DNA of 60,000 nt from Cryptomeria japonica (GCF_030272615.1 NC_081405.1:152504113-152564112); one strand, 5' to 3'; shown: positions 36,605 through 48,380, numbered from the stretch's first letter. Notes: generated by a model from the sequence alone, not told the origin. Translations and numbers: made by a program.

Positions 36605-37267
36605 TGTCCTAGCACCTTCAACAACTGACTAGTTGTTTCTCTCTACAATACCATTCTGTTGTGGTGTCCTTCATGCAAAAAGCTATCATTTGATACCATT
36701 CTCTTCACAATATCTAGTGAATTCCTCAGAAGTGAATTCTTCGCCTTGATCTGTCCTCAGACACTTTATCTTCTTTCCACTCTCCTTTTTAGCTAAGGCC
36801 CTGAATGCCTTGAACTTACTGAATGCCTAAATTTTATCATTCAAGAATTTGACCCACATCATCCTTGAGCAATCATTAGTGAAGATCATGAAATATCTAT
36901 CACCTTGAATAATTTTAGTCCTTATTGGTCCACAGAGGTCTGTATGAACCAAATCTATCAGATGATTTGCTGAAAAAGACTTGCTCTTGAAAGTTGAGGA
37001 TGTCATCTTTCCCAACTGACATTCCTTACATAGAGCATTAACTAGTTTGTCCAATTGAGGCAAACCCCTCACCGTCTTTGACTTACTCACTTTAACAATG
37101 TTATCAAAATTCAAATGACAAAATCTCCTATGCCAAAGCCAACTTTCATCTACTTTAGCAATTAAATAGTTGCTAACTTTAGGATTCAGGTGAAACAAGT
37201 TACCTTTAGTTTGCTTGCCAGTTGCAATCAATTCACCTTTTGCTCCCATAGATTTTGCACATGCCAT
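36605..37267 (-). pseudogene. Copia integrase core
   Basis: It opens with the pre-integrase HHCC zinc finger (WLWHRRFCHLNFDN ... CKECQLGK, with both Cys present), then the core start LVHTDLCGPI with the first catalytic Asp, and LRTDQGEEFTS with the second. The third acidic residue lies in the GIVERNN block near 36640. Integrase joins the DNA copy to the chromosome. Stops interrupt it at about 36825 and 36690. A frameshift near 37235-37262 separates it from protease. Confidence 0.85.
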
Positions 37268-37694
37268 TTTAAAACTCCAATGGATATCCTATGTCATTGA
37301 GTTGAACAACACTCAACAAATTATGCTTTAGACCTTCAACCCAGTAGACATCATTTGCACTGCTCTTTCCATTGAGAGAAATAGTTCCCTTACCTTTAAC
37401 CATGCAGAGTGAGTCATTACCAAATCTTAAAAATCCACCATCAAATTCCTTCAAAGAAAGAAATTTTCTCCGATCACTGGTCATGTGATGTGAACAACCA
37501 CTATCAATAATCCAATCATCAGAATTATCCATTCGTGAAACTAAAGCTTTCTGATCAGATGTTTCTTCTTTAAGGGCTATAAACACAATGTCTTCATTAG
37601 CATCACCATCAGACTCCTCATCAGTGATACCACCATCAATTGCAATAAGACAATCTCTTTGCCTTTTCCCTTGTACTTCTTGAACTTGTCTCAC
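37268..37694 (-). pseudogene. Copia protease region
   Basis: IDSGCSHHMTSD carries the Asp-Ser-Gly active site of Copia retropepsins. The downstream VKGKGTISLNG and LKHNLLSVVQLNDIGY blocks are typical. The protease cuts the polyprotein. It sits in another frame from integrase because of an indel at its 3' end. Confidence 0.85.
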
Positions 37695-38430
37695 TTGTGC
37701 TCATTATCACCATTAGGACAGTTAGCAACTATGTGTCCAATCTTGTTGCATGCAAAGCATTTCAAAGGTAATTTACCTCTATATTGTCGGTACATCTGGG
37801 AAACTACTTGGCCAACAATGATTCAAGATCAACCAAACTGTCTTCATCATCAACTTCTCTATTGGATCTAGATTCATAACTGTGACTGACATCTCTACTT
37901 TTTCTCATAGATGGGGTTAGAAACAAAAGCTCTAAATGCTGATTCAAATTTTTGAATATTACCATCATAACCATTTAATTCAAAAGTAGTAAGCCTGCCA
38001 ATGATGGAGTCAAGGATTACCTTGGTTTTGTCAATAGATTTCAACTCCTGAATGGCTGCAACTCGGATAGCATAGACCAGTAGCAAGGTTCTCAATACCT
38101 CTAACCACTGTGGCATCATCCATTTTACTACCAACACTCTTGATCTCACCAACTATCTCTTTTATCCCCTGACCATACTGTTGGATATTCTCACCTTTAG
38201 CCATCCACATGTCATCAAACTTCCCTCTTAGACTCTCTTCCTTGGCAATCTTCACATGTTCATCACCGCTATAAATCTCTTCAAGTTTCTTCCACACCTC
38301 ATGTGTAGTCTCGAGACCATGAACATCAACATATTCAACATCAGATAAAGAACTGATAATAGCCTCCAGTGCATGATTGTTTTCTTGTTTCTCTTTCTTC
38401 TGATCATCAATCATAATCCTAGTAGGTGCA
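37695..38430 (-). pseudogene. Copia gag with CCHC knuckle
   Basis: Two overlapping minus-strand frames (38031-38414 and 37895-38152) read as UBN2-type gag: WKKLEEIYSGDEHVKIAKEE, then LRGKFDDMWMAKGENI, then YAIRVAAIQELKS after a frameshift near 38100. The intact CX2CX4HX4C knuckle CFACNKIGHIVANC is at about 37719-37761. The N-terminal part between the primer site and 38430 is short and degraded. Gag packages element RNA. Confidence 0.85.
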
Positions 38431-38606
38431 ACATATTGAGTATTGACATGTTCCTAGTATTGATTTCCAAGACTTGATATAAATTTTCATTCTGTCACTC
38501 CATATCCTATATTTCTCTCTATTAAACTTCAGACCTTCCTTCTTCATCATGATCTACAAGATCTTTACCTCAAGCTATTAGGCTTAGACCTTAGAGGACC
38601 CGAGAT

Positions 38607-38618
38607 GCTCTGATACCA
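38607..38618 (-). other. Primer-binding site for initiator Met tRNA
   Basis: TGGTATCAGAGC on the minus strand two bases inside the 5' LTR, the standard site complementary to plant initiator methionine tRNA. Confidence 0.95.
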
Positions 38619-38620
38619 AT

Positions 38621-40020
38621 TGATGGTATGATGAAAGAACAAGGATCCAGTCAACTACTGAGAGGGGGAGGGGGGTGGGGGTGAATCAATAGATAGAAAA
38701 ACTGATAAAACTTCACCAATCTCAAAATCAAACTCTCAAAGTAAACTTAGAACTATTAATGCAATATCACTGTCAAGCTAAACCGGTTGACTATTACAAT
38801 AGATAACAGTAATCAAATTGTAACATACAAACATCCAAATACTTTTACTGATATAAGTAAAACTTCATATTGCTGTCGGTTATCACAACTTATCAAAGTG
38901 GATTAAGTAGTTAAGCAAATCAACCATAATAAAACATAACCATAAAAACATTCACCACTTGACATAATATGTTTGACGTGGAAACCTGAATGGGGAAAAA
39001 ACATGGTGAGATGAGACTCACAAGAATTTTGAACTCTTCTGAAGTTCACCCTGTTGGAGCCAAGCCTGTTAAAGCTTTACAAAAAGTCTTGTTAAGAACT
39101 GATCCTATTAGGGACCACCCAGTTAAGGGATTGACTATAATGCCTTGTTAGAAGCAATACCCTGTGGGGAGTGACCTTGGTAAAGGATTTAGAATCCAAG
39201 CTAATGGATCACCTTGTTAGAGGATTTGAATAACACCAAGCTTGTTAGAGATTGTCTGGTTAGGGGATTTCAATCTATTGTAATTGTTAGAAAACAACGT
39301 GAGTTTGCTGATCTGTTAGAATAGCACTACACTTGCTTGTTCAGATCCTTTTCATGCTCCTATCTTCCTTTTACTCAAACTACAGATACATCATTCGGTT
39401 CAGAAACCACACACTCAATTCAACTTTGCCAACACTAAAACTAAACAACTCATAGACCTTATAAACAAATCAACAAGGTTGGTAACACAACACAAATCTA
39501 ATTCTCATAGAGATTACAAACAAGTCGGTTCAAGTATGACCGTTGGATTACATAACAATCTCTACACATCATTCAAGAAAGCCTCGACTGCTCCTTGATC
39601 ACCGCTTCATCGAAATTAGTAACTCATCACGCGTTTTGCATTATATGCAGTATACTTGCTCGTTCCCAAGACAAAAAACCGTTACCTCAACGTGCCAAAA
39701 TCACTTTGAAAATCTCTTCATAAAATATGCATACATGTCATAATAATTACCGCTCATCATCAGATCATAAACCAATATAACCAATTCACCAAACTTAATC
39801 GGTTAGGGTTTATGAAAACAATAGGTAGGGTTTACCGGTTCAACTCTCCAATACTTAGCATTACTGGTTCACTCCACAAACTTACCTACCAGTTACAGTT
39901 TCCTTTCACTAGCTCTTCCTACCACTTACAAAACAACATTACAACAACATCATTACCGGTTAATTGACATCAATGACAATATAACAAATCATTAATGCAA
40001 TCTTCATGCAAATGCCAATA
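38621..40020 (-). repeat. 5' LTR of the minus-strand Copia element
   Basis: Partner of 32663-34069, aligned end to end. Its minus-strand start reads TATTGGC where the partner has TGTTGGC, a G-to-A change at the terminal TG. Its other end abuts the PBS. Confidence 0.9.
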
Positions 40021-40025
40021 GATTG
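40021..40025. repeat. Target-site duplication GATTG, right copy
   Basis: Matches 32658-32662 exactly. Confidence 0.9.
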
Positions 40026-41155
40026 GAGCACTCAACTCCCATATACCAGCTCTAATGCACTTGCCCCAGTGATAGGATCCAAATTTTGATCATAGATAGT
40101 ACTGTTGTAGGACACCTGAACTACTTCCATCAAGCCTGTAGCTCCAATCTCTAGAAGATACTTTTGTAGCCACCCTCTTTATTGCCTCCATGAAGGATTT
40201 TTTATTGTACATGTACAAGATGCCTTTGGGCATATTCTAGATATTAGGCAATGAAATTTTGACATGTGTCACACTTAGCCTGAAGCTTGTTTTGCTACCT
40301 TGTCATTATAAAAGGGAATTCAGGGCCAATGGGACTAAATTCTAAATTTTTTTGAGGAAGATTGTAATAGAAGACAGTTGAAAGAATAGAAGGTGAACAT
40401 TTCCTTTCTACAAATGTCCACTATTATAATGTATGAAATTTCAAAAGATAAATGAAAAGATCATTTTTAGAGTGTCATGTTTTTATGTGCATGTGTTGTA
40501 TGAATTTTTATGTTAATGGCATATGAGTTTGTCTTCCTCAAGTGGGAATGTGTGAGCTTGAATGTGGGTCTCTTTTAATGAAAGAGTTAAATTCTACCTC
40601 CAAGATTACTGCAATGTGTGTATGTTGTAATGTTTGTCAGTTTGTAATGATCTTGAATGACAAATTATGCAAGTCAAGATGTTTAAATGCAACTCATTAA
40701 ATATATGTTATAGTAAGAGTTGATTTTATACAAATTGGACTATGTTTACCCAAAGATAGACATTGGTCATTCTTCTCAAGTTTTGAGAATCAATCATTCT
40801 TAAAATATTATTTTCATTTTTCGTTAGTAGGAGTAGGGATAGAGTTAGTTGTAGCTCAAAATCAGTCTCAATAGCTGAGTGAAAGTTTTTAACCAAGGTT
40901 ATAGCCAAAATCTAGAGTGATAAAACTTTCCTTGGTATATCTTCTTTGAGATATCTGCTCAATATGACAATGTCATTGATAGTTTCTGAAGACATTGTTA
41001 AGGTCCACCTGCCTTGGTCTTGCAGAGCCAAAAGTGCAGGAGATTTCAGTCTTATGACTGCATATCATTGATTGGCCAAATCCAATCTTAAAATTGTTGA
41101 TAAGAAGTTAGCTACATCTTTAGGACTTGGGAATCTATTGATTTGGGAACCAACA
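40026..41155. other. Right end of the composite insertion
   Basis: No ORF is recognised. TATA-like CATTATAAAAGGG lies at about 40304 and the stretch ends GGGAACCAACA. It could be LTR-derived, but no left partner was found. Confidence 0.35.
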
Positions 41156-41160
41156 AAACT

Positions 41161-42610
41161 AATTGTTTTTCAATAGAGTTCTGCGAGGCTTACTCAGATT
41201 GAATTGGGGGAGAGCTGCTAGAGGTGTGTAATGAAGCTTTCAAATATGGTAGTGTAAGAGTGAATATTAATAGAGAGGTCATCAAACTCATCCCTAAAGG
41301 GAGAGATAAAAGCTTAACAAAAAATTGGAGTAGAATTACTATTTTGAATGTGTCTTACAAGATTTTGGCTAAAACTCTTTCTATAAAGTTCAACATTGTG
41401 TTAAAAAAGTGGTCTTTGTGACTTGAATCGGCTTCATTAAGGGTAGGTATGTATTAAAGAACCTAATAAATAGATGGGATGGAATGCATTGGGCCAAACA
41501 CACTAGTCAAAATATGGCTATGATTCTTTTAGACTTTGAAAAAGCCTATTATAGAACTAAATGGCCTTTTGTCTTGGACATGATGAGAGCACTAGGTTCT
41601 CCCCAAAAGTTTTGCATATAGATTTTCTATTTGAAGATTCCTCTACTCAAGTTTATATCAATGGGGACCTCATTGCCCCAATTCTACTTCAAATATCTAT
41701 AAGACAAGGGTGTCCTATTGCCTCAGCCTTGTATATAATTGTTGTAGATACTTTACACTATGTTTTGAGAACATACTTGATTAGTCCACATGTGTTTGGT
41801 ATTAGCCTCCCTAATTACAATGACAAAGTTGTAAATTCCCTATTTGTTGACGATACTACTATATTTGTCCGAATGACAAGATAACTTTGACAATGTACTG
41901 CATAGGCTAGAAATATTTTGTATGGCCTTAGGTGCTAAAATCTCTAGTGCAAAATCCTCTATTCTTAGTTGGATTTTCTCTCACTTGAGTGGCTAAGACA
42001 TCAAAAATTGTAATGGTTGGGACCAAATAATATTGTTTGGTACCTTGGTATCACCTTTTGTCTCTTCCATAACTTGAAAGATATGTGGGAATGGTTGTAT
42101 CTAAAAAATGAGAATAAACACCATAAGTGGTAGACTCATCTACTATGCTTGGTAGGTAGAATTCAAATTGTTCATACACTTTTGGGTTCACATGCTATTT
42201 ATTTCTCCTCCACCTAGCTATTTGCTAAATATCACTTTGATAAGTTTCAGAGAATTTTTGTGGTCATATGGGACTAGAAAATGCAAGAGATATGCAATAA
42301 ACTAGAAATCGTGTTGTTTGTTTAAATGTTTGGGTGGTCTTGGCCTTAAAGACCTTAAAGTCCAAGGCATTGCATTTGTAGTCAAAGGGACAATAAAATC
42401 TAGTGAGGGCAATGAGCCCTAGAAAAATATTGTTTGAAATAATCTTATGTTATCCAAGCCAAGGGAGGCAAAAATTAGGGGGCCTACATTGACATGATAT
42501 TCTTTTTTGTAAGTTTGATGTAAAGGTGTTTTAGTCACCAATGTTTAGAAACATTTGGAAAGCATGGATTTTTTTCAAACCTTTGCTTCATAATAATGAG
42601 GCATTTTCTT
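41161..42610 (+). pseudogene. LINE ORF2, reverse transcriptase
   Basis: Continues directly from 21191. In order: FSIEFCEAYSD; a TGA at a Trp position; ELLEVCNEAFKYG; EVIKLIPKGRDKSLTKNW; then the RT palm motif A LDFEKAYYRTKWPF at about 41530. The catalytic FVDDT is at 41843-41857. The post-RT GGLGLKDLKVQG lies near 42330 and IWKAWIFFKP at about 42553. RT makes the cDNA directly on nicked target DNA. At least two frameshifts and several stops are present. It is interrupted at 42610 by a retroposon. Confidence 0.9.
42593..42610. repeat. Target-site duplication of the retroposon, left copy
   Basis: ATAATGAGGCATTTTCTT matches 43548-43565 except one base (C against G). This length fits target-primed reverse transcription rather than an LTR element. 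Confidence 0.85.
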
Positions 42611-43176
42611 GCAGAGAAAGAATAAAAGGCCTTTTGCGCTTTAAGGAAGAGGATGTGGTTAATGCTGCCTTAGGGGTTCTGGGGCTCTTGTTTATGGAGA
42701 ACAAAATGCGGTGGAGAGTCAATTTGGATGTAATATCTATGATCATTTCCTGGGGTTTGGAGTTAGGAGAAGACACATAAGTTGTTAAGTGGGCTGTCAC
42801 TTCAATCTTAGAAGAAGAGATGTTGGATGGATTGGGCTCCATATTGGAGTGGGTTGTTCTAGGAGTAGGGATGGATTACTTAGAAGGGTTTGAGGATGTT
42901 CGGGATGCTGGTGAATTTGGCATTGTCTCCTTTGTCATGTGGGTAGGAAAGGTAGACAAAGACACTTATGAGCTAGAAAGAGCATAGGCTTGGGAGAGAC
43001 TCAAGGAAATTATTTGGTGTCATGAGAGAGATGAGAATGCTTTGACCCGAGCTTGGCCGAGGGAGATTCACAGAAGAGGTCGATCCAAGAACAGGGGTAG
43101 GCAAAGGGTTGGTGTTAGAAACACTGGAGGTGCTGGTGCTGGGAAGAAAGGTAGGCAACACCCTCATGAAGGGTAA
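42611..43176 (+). pseudogene. Unknown ORF in the retroposon
   Basis: One frame from 42611 to the TAA at 43174-43176 has only two internal stops (42778 and 42988). The first two thirds are acidic and hydrophobic (SWGLELGED; LDGLGSILEWVVLGVG; VSFVMWVGKVDKDTYELE). The end is basic and Gly/Arg-rich (RRGRSKNRGRQR, GGAGAGKKGRQ), as in RNA-binding tails. It is 5'-truncated by the insertion. I do not recognise the family. Confidence 0.55.
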
Positions 43177-43547
43177 TTGGTAAAGTCGAGTAACGGTCCC
43201 CTTTTTTGTCTATGCAATGGATGTTGTTTCTATTATGCCTTTTTGAAAGGAGACGATGTAAGTCTTTGTTCATTTGGGATGGTTCATAGTTTAAATTTTG
43301 TGATGGTTTAAGTGCAGGTGGCTAGTTTTTTTTGTAGAATATCCCTCTCAGAGTGGTTATCTTAAGGATGTTTATGGTGTAATAGGACTATTAAGGTTAG
43401 GTGGCTTCCTTTTTGAAGGTGATTGTATGTTTAGCTTCTAACATTGGGCTATTTTGAAAGCTTGGAAGCCCAAATTTCTATTATATGTAAACTTTTACCT
43501 TATTTTGATGCAATAAAATACACAAATATTACTCACCAAAAAAATAT
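42611..43547 (+). mobile_element. Short retroposon inserted in the LINE
   Basis: About 940 bp between the two TSD copies. It has an AATAAA signal at about 43512 and ends in an A-rich run (CCAAAAAAATATAT). Cutting it out restores the LINE frame across NNEAFS-YSLQS. It has no LTRs. It may be a 5'-truncated non-LTR element or a processed copy of a cellular transcript, since its ORF lacks the usual LINE motifs. Confidence 0.8.
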
Positions 43548-43565
43548 ATAATGAGGGATTTTCTT
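43548..43565. repeat. Target-site duplication of the retroposon, right copy
   Basis: Matches 42593-42610 with one mismatch. It lies just after the A-rich tail. Confidence 0.85.
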
Positions 43566-44090
43566 ATTCATTGCAATCACGGTGTAAACATAGATATATT
43601 TAGTGTAATTTAGTTTGGAGTGAGAAACCTTTACCTGTCACTCAAGGGTGTTTTGCCAAGATTTGGGTTGCTAAAGGTATAATGGTTTTTCAAGATATTT
43701 TGCGGATTAGCTGGAAATAGCTAAATGGACAATTTGGTCTAGTAGACTCTTAGAAGAGAACTTGCTCTATTCTCAACAATTCACTCAATAGCATAGGTTC
43801 CTCTTCTAATTTGACTTGTCATACAAATTTTTGAATAAATTTCATTGTATTGATGGTTCTCAATTTCAACAAATTTTGGTCAAAAAGATATGTCATTTAC
43901 TAACTGAAATGAGGTATGTTATTGTGTGGATCAATAAGGCCTAAAATTTGGATTATAATGGTTTTATCTATTTTGCTAGGCTAAGTCATATATGGTCTAA
44001 ATCTATTGAAACTAAAAAATCCTATTTTAGATGGATGTTGTAGCTTGAAAAACTTGTTCTGTTAAAGATTGCGTATGTTCATGTTAGAAC
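43566..44090 (+). pseudogene. LINE ORF2, segment after RT
   Basis: Text such as VWSEKPLPVTQGCFAKIWVAKG and MVFQDILRISWK matches the region between RT and the C-terminal zinc finger of plant L1 ORF2. It ends in VHVR at the Copia insertion, and the next codons lie at 51857. Several stops are present. Confidence 0.8.
44086..44090. repeat. Target-site duplication AGAAC, left copy
   Basis: Identical to 51852-51856. Confidence 0.9.
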
Positions 44091-45611
44091 TGTTGATATT
44101 CAAATAGTAAGAAAGATTGTTGATATTCAATAAGGATATTGAGAAGGTTATTGAAGATTATTGATATAACCGAAGAAGGATGATAACTATCTTTATAACA
44201 TTATTTTGTCATTGATGTCAAGAAATTGATTATTTGATTTAGTATGATGTTGCCATATCTTGAGAAGATTGATTAGAAGAGAATTAATATGTCGATAAAA
44301 GACACAGAAAGAATGTGATGAATAAAGGGAGGAATAAGTTATTCAATGGGCAACTATTACCGAGTTAGACAATGATGAGATCATGATGTTTAGATTGTTT
44401 TGATATCCTACATATGTTGTTGATTGTAAGGTTAATACTATACTATGCAACCGAGCAAAGAACCTAGTTGGTAAACCCTAAAGAACCTAGTCGGTAAACC
44501 CTAAGGTTATTGATATCGATTAATGAAGGCGAAATGTCTACCAAGTAAAGTTTAGTATTTACTAAGTTGCAATCGAGTTATGACAGTGCACATTGGATGG
44601 ATAAAAGCATTATTTAATAAAGGACAATGACTAACTGGAAATGTATAAATGATTGGTATGCTGTGCATGAAGTTTTTTAAGGATCTATGGAAAAGGAAAA
44701 TCCATAGGAAGATCTACAACGCAGATTGAACCGCAATAACCTTGTGAAAGTTCCAAGATAGGAATGCAAGTCTTGAGGTAAGGTAAAATGTTTTCAGATC
44801 AGAAGGATACATTGAACCTGGTCAAGTTTGAAGATCTGATGTCTAAGATTGATCATGGGAAATGTGGTCAAGGAGATTCAGCGGTTAGCAATTGTTTATA
44901 AATAAGGAATTGTTGATAAACAATGTATGCGGGCAAGTGTATGCACATGGATGCTACATAGTGATTACTGAGCACAGAAGCTTGAAGACCTATTTGAATA
45001 ATAGAGTAGAGAGCCTAGTAGAGGGACAAGATAAGTCCTATAACTAGATTGTTTTGAGCAAATAAGAATCTGCTTTAGCCTTTTAGATGTGAAGTTGCAG
45101 ATAGATTTTTATTACTGTTATTTTGTAATTGACAGAAAATCTCTTAATCGAGTGGACTTAACAGTCTTATATGTAAACCCTCTAGCAAGGTAACATTCTA
45201 AATGAGTGTTTGAAATCCTTTAACAAGGTCACTTATAACAAAGTGAAGATCCTAACAGATCTGAGGGAAATCCCTTAACTGGGTCACATCTAGCAATGTG
45301 TTTTTAATCTTTAACATGATTTTCTTTTAACCGAGCATACTCTAGAAGAGTATATTTCTTAGTGGGTCTAAAATACCAAAATGGTTTTTCCCTATTTGGG
45401 TTTCCACATTAAATCTGGTCTTATGAGTGTTATTATGATTATGTGTTCATAAGTTTGCATGTTTAGTAGTTTTTGGTTAAGTTGATGAAGTATAAGTTAC
45501 CAAGGTTGAATCTGTTGATTTTATGGAACTTTAAGTTTGTATGATTCACCCCCTCCTCTCATCTTGTTAGCTATTGGCATCTATACTTTAAATTTAGTAT
45601 CAGAACTAACA
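44091..45611 (+). repeat. 5' LTR of the plus-strand Copia element
   Basis: Starts TGTTGATATTC and ends AACTAACA. It matches 50331-51851 end to end with scattered substitutions. It has repeated AACAAGG / AGCAAGGT words at 45180-45320 and GGTTTTTCCCTATTTGGGTTTCCAC at about 45382, in pieces shared with the other Copia LTRs here. Its first 70 bases contain TTGATATTCAA twice. Confidence 0.9.
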
Positions 45612-45613
45612 AT

Positions 45614-45625
45614 TGGTATCAGAGC
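45614..45625 (+). other. Primer-binding site for initiator Met tRNA
   Basis: TGGTATCAGAGC two bases inside the LTR. Confidence 0.95.
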
Positions 45626-45721
45626 TTTGGACTCTAGAAGAAAAAGTTTAAAGGTCCTTGAGGCAAAGATCCGAAGATGTATAAAAGGGATGCAGAAGCT
45701 GAACAAGTGAAGTTTCTCCAC

Positions 45722-46986
45722 ATGGCAGAAAAGGATGAAACTACATTTATCAGGAATTGAAGAATATGAAACATATTATCTAGAGAATGATTACATTTCA
45801 CTAAGAACCAACCCTATGACCTTGGAAGAGATTAAGGAAAAGCAATAACATATTCAAGATATGATTGAAATAACATCAACATTGACCGACTCAAAGTTTA
45901 ATGATCTAGAAGGCTGTAATGATGCAAAAGCAATATGGACTAAGCTCATATTTGGGTATGGGGGTGATGAACATGTTCAAAGAGCAAAAGTAGATAGTCT
46001 AAGAGGACAACTTGAATCCATGAGGATGAATGAAGGTGAGAACATAACCCAATATAGTACAAGACTAAAGGAGATTGTCAATCAAATTAAAGGAGCAGGT
46101 GGAACTATTGAAGAAAAGGATATAACAAGTAAGTTGTTGAGAACCCTTCTACCAGCTTATGCTATTTGAGTCTCTGCAATCAATGAATTGAGTTATGTAC
46201 CTAACATGCCTGTTTCTTTGGATGCTACTATTGGTAAGCTACATGCATTTGAGTTAAGTAATTTTGATAATAGTGGGTCTTCGGTAAATAAAGTAGAATA
46301 TGCATTCAATTCTTTTCATATTGGCGAATCTGATGATTACAATGATAGAATGAGTAAGTACTCTGAAGGGGATCACAGTGGAGCAAGTGAAAGATTTCAC
46401 AAGAACATGGAAAAAGTGCATAAACTATATGAGGAAATCAAGAAGCAAGAAGAATTTGAAGCATTATTAGCCAGAAGATTACCGAGAGGAAAATGTAAGT
46501 ATAAAGGAAATCTACCTTTAAAATGTTTCAATTGTGATAAAATAGGACATATGGCTTCTAACTGCCTTGACAAAGAATCTAGTGAAAAGAGAGAATATCG
46601 AGATAACAGGCAAAAAGATAACCAATACAGAGGACACCAAGACTTCAGAAGGAGAGATAGAAAGACATGTCTAGTAGCAGATGAGGAATCCAACAATGAC
46701 AAATTTGATGAAACTGATACTGAGGAAGTTGTTTATGTGGCTATTAAAGATGGATCTAATGAAGAAAGGTATGAAGAAAAAGCCCTAATATCTCACATAA
46801 ATAATAATGATTCTTGGATCATAGATAGTGGATGCTCACATGATATGACAAGTGATAAACACAAGTTTGTTAAATTAGAAGACTATGATGGAGGCTATGT
46901 AAGATTTGGTAATGATGCACCATGTCCGGTAAAAGGTAAAGGATCTATAACACTTCTTGACAATGCTAAATGTGATGATGTATACT
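45722..46986 (+). pseudogene. Copia gag and protease start
   Basis: A likely original start is the ATG at 45722 (MAEKDETTF), but that frame ends at once and the N-terminal gag half looks shortened. From 45861 the UBN2-type gag reads well (KAIWTKLIFGYGGDEHVQRAK; LRGQLESMRMNEGENI, in pieces). TGA at 46167 stands where relatives have Arg (a CGA-to-TGA change). The knuckle CFNCDKIGHMASNC is at 46524-46565. The protease motif IDSGCSHDMTSD at about 46821 has Asp where His is usual. The segment ends at TAG 46986, where relatives have Trp. Confidence 0.88.
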
Positions 46987-46988
46987 AG

Positions 46989-48380
46989 GTTGAAGGTTTG
47001 AAATACAATTTGTTGAGTGTAGCACAACTAAACAATATAGGATACCAAATAGAATTTCAGAAAGGAATTGTCAAAGTTCATGACAAGCATGGAAAGTTAG
47101 CTACTACTAGGACGCAAACAAAAGGTAATACATTTCATCTTGACTCAACTCGGAAAAAGTGTCTTTATGCAAAGATAGATGATACCTGGTTATGGCATAA
47201 AAGGTTTTGTCATGTAAATTTTGATAATCTGATCAAAATAACTAAGAAGCACCGAGTAAGAGGTCTACCAAGTCTTGAAAAACCTGAGAATGCTATGTGC
47301 CGAGGATTCCAGATGGGTAAGATGACAAGATCAAGCTTTACAAGTAAGTCCTACACTTCTAAAGGAATTTTAGATCTAGTACACACTGATCTTTGTGGTC
47401 CTATGAAAGTTCAAAGTTATTATGGTGATAAATATTTCATATTATTTGTGGATGATTACTGAAGGATGATGTCAGTCATGTTTTTAAAAGAAAAATTAGA
47501 AGCTTTTCAAATGTTCAAATGGTAGAAGGCAAGAGTTGAAAATGAAACAAGAAGACAACTGAAATGTCTTAGATCTGATAGAGGAGGAGAATTCACTTCT
47601 GATGAATTTAACTTATACTGCAATGATCATGGTATAAAGAGGCAAGTATCTGCATCGAGAACAACTCAGCAAAATGGGATATCCGAGAGAAGAAACAGAT
47701 CAATTGTGGATTGTGCAAGAACCCTGATGATAGAAAAGAGGGTACCTCAAACATTTTGGAGAGAAGCAATCAGCACTGTAGTTTACACCCTGAACCGAGT
47801 TCAATTGAAGAAAGGAACTATGAAGACACCATATGAGATCTGGTATGACAAGAAACCTAATGTAAGTTACTTTAAAATCTTTGGATGTAGATGCTATGTT
47901 CACATAGATGACAAAAATGGAAAGTTTGATCAGAAAAGTGAAGAAGGAACATTTCTTGGTTATTCTTCTAGAAGTAAAGCATTTAAATGTCTGATCAAAT
48001 CATCTAACAAAATAGTGGAAAGTGCAAATGTGAAAATTGATGAATTTGCAAAAAGAAATGATGAAGGAAATTCCAAAGAACCAGAAGATTATGAAGAATT
48101 TGTTTATGTTCAACCGAGAAGTCCTATCGAGAAAGCTGCTGAAGAAAATGAAGATAATGTCCAGTTATCGAGTGATGAAGAAGATCATACAGAACATACC
48201 GAGCCTATGTTAGCCAAATATGTCAGAAGACATCATGCATCAAGTTAGATTATAGGAGATAAAGATGATCCAGTGATGACAAGAAACAAACTGAGACAAA
48301 ACACATGTCTGATTTCTGAATTTGAACCAAGAATAGTGAAAGAGGCATTTAATAGTGAAGATTGGGTAAATGCTATGACA
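46989..48380 (+). pseudogene. Copia integrase
   Basis: The pre-integrase finger WLWHKRFCHVNFDNL is followed by CRGFQMGK, where the second Cys of the zinc finger is Phe. The core has LVHTDLCGPM (first Asp) and LRSDRGGEFTSDEF (second Asp), with the third acidic residue in the GISERRN block at about 47680. The C-terminal part WYDKKPNVSYFKIFGC runs to an acidic spacer. Stops lie at 47460, 47523 and 48246. The Cys-to-Phe change alone would weaken zinc binding. Confidence 0.88.

Larger units (their letters stand above)
32663..40020 (-). mobile_element. Full-length Ty1/Copia element, minus strand
   Basis: A 7,358-bp element with LTRs at 32663-34069 and 38621-40020, flanked by the identical 5-bp TSD GATTG (32658-32662 and 40021-40025). 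On the minus strand the order is 5' LTR, PBS, gag, protease, integrase, RT, RNase H, PPT, 3' LTR, the Copia order. Stops and frameshifts in gag and near the protease-integrase border show that it is dead. The LTRs differ at many sites and in a few small indels, so the insertion is not recent. It landed in the composite insertion, which makes it younger than that. Confidence 0.95.
21192..41155. mobile_element. 20-kb composite insertion splitting the LINE RT
   Basis: The LINE RT text stops at 21191 and resumes at 41161. The insert starts TGTTAGGAG and ends CCAACA. The flanks GAGCT (21187-21191) and AAACT (41156-41160) match as a 5-bp TSD with two G-to-A changes. After removal of one copy the LINE reads on in frame into FSIEFCEAYSD. 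The ends look like an LTR element, but I could not find a matching LTR pair at the two ends, so it may be composite or strongly diverged. It contains two decayed unknown ORFs and the later Copia insertion 32663-40020. Confidence 0.7.
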
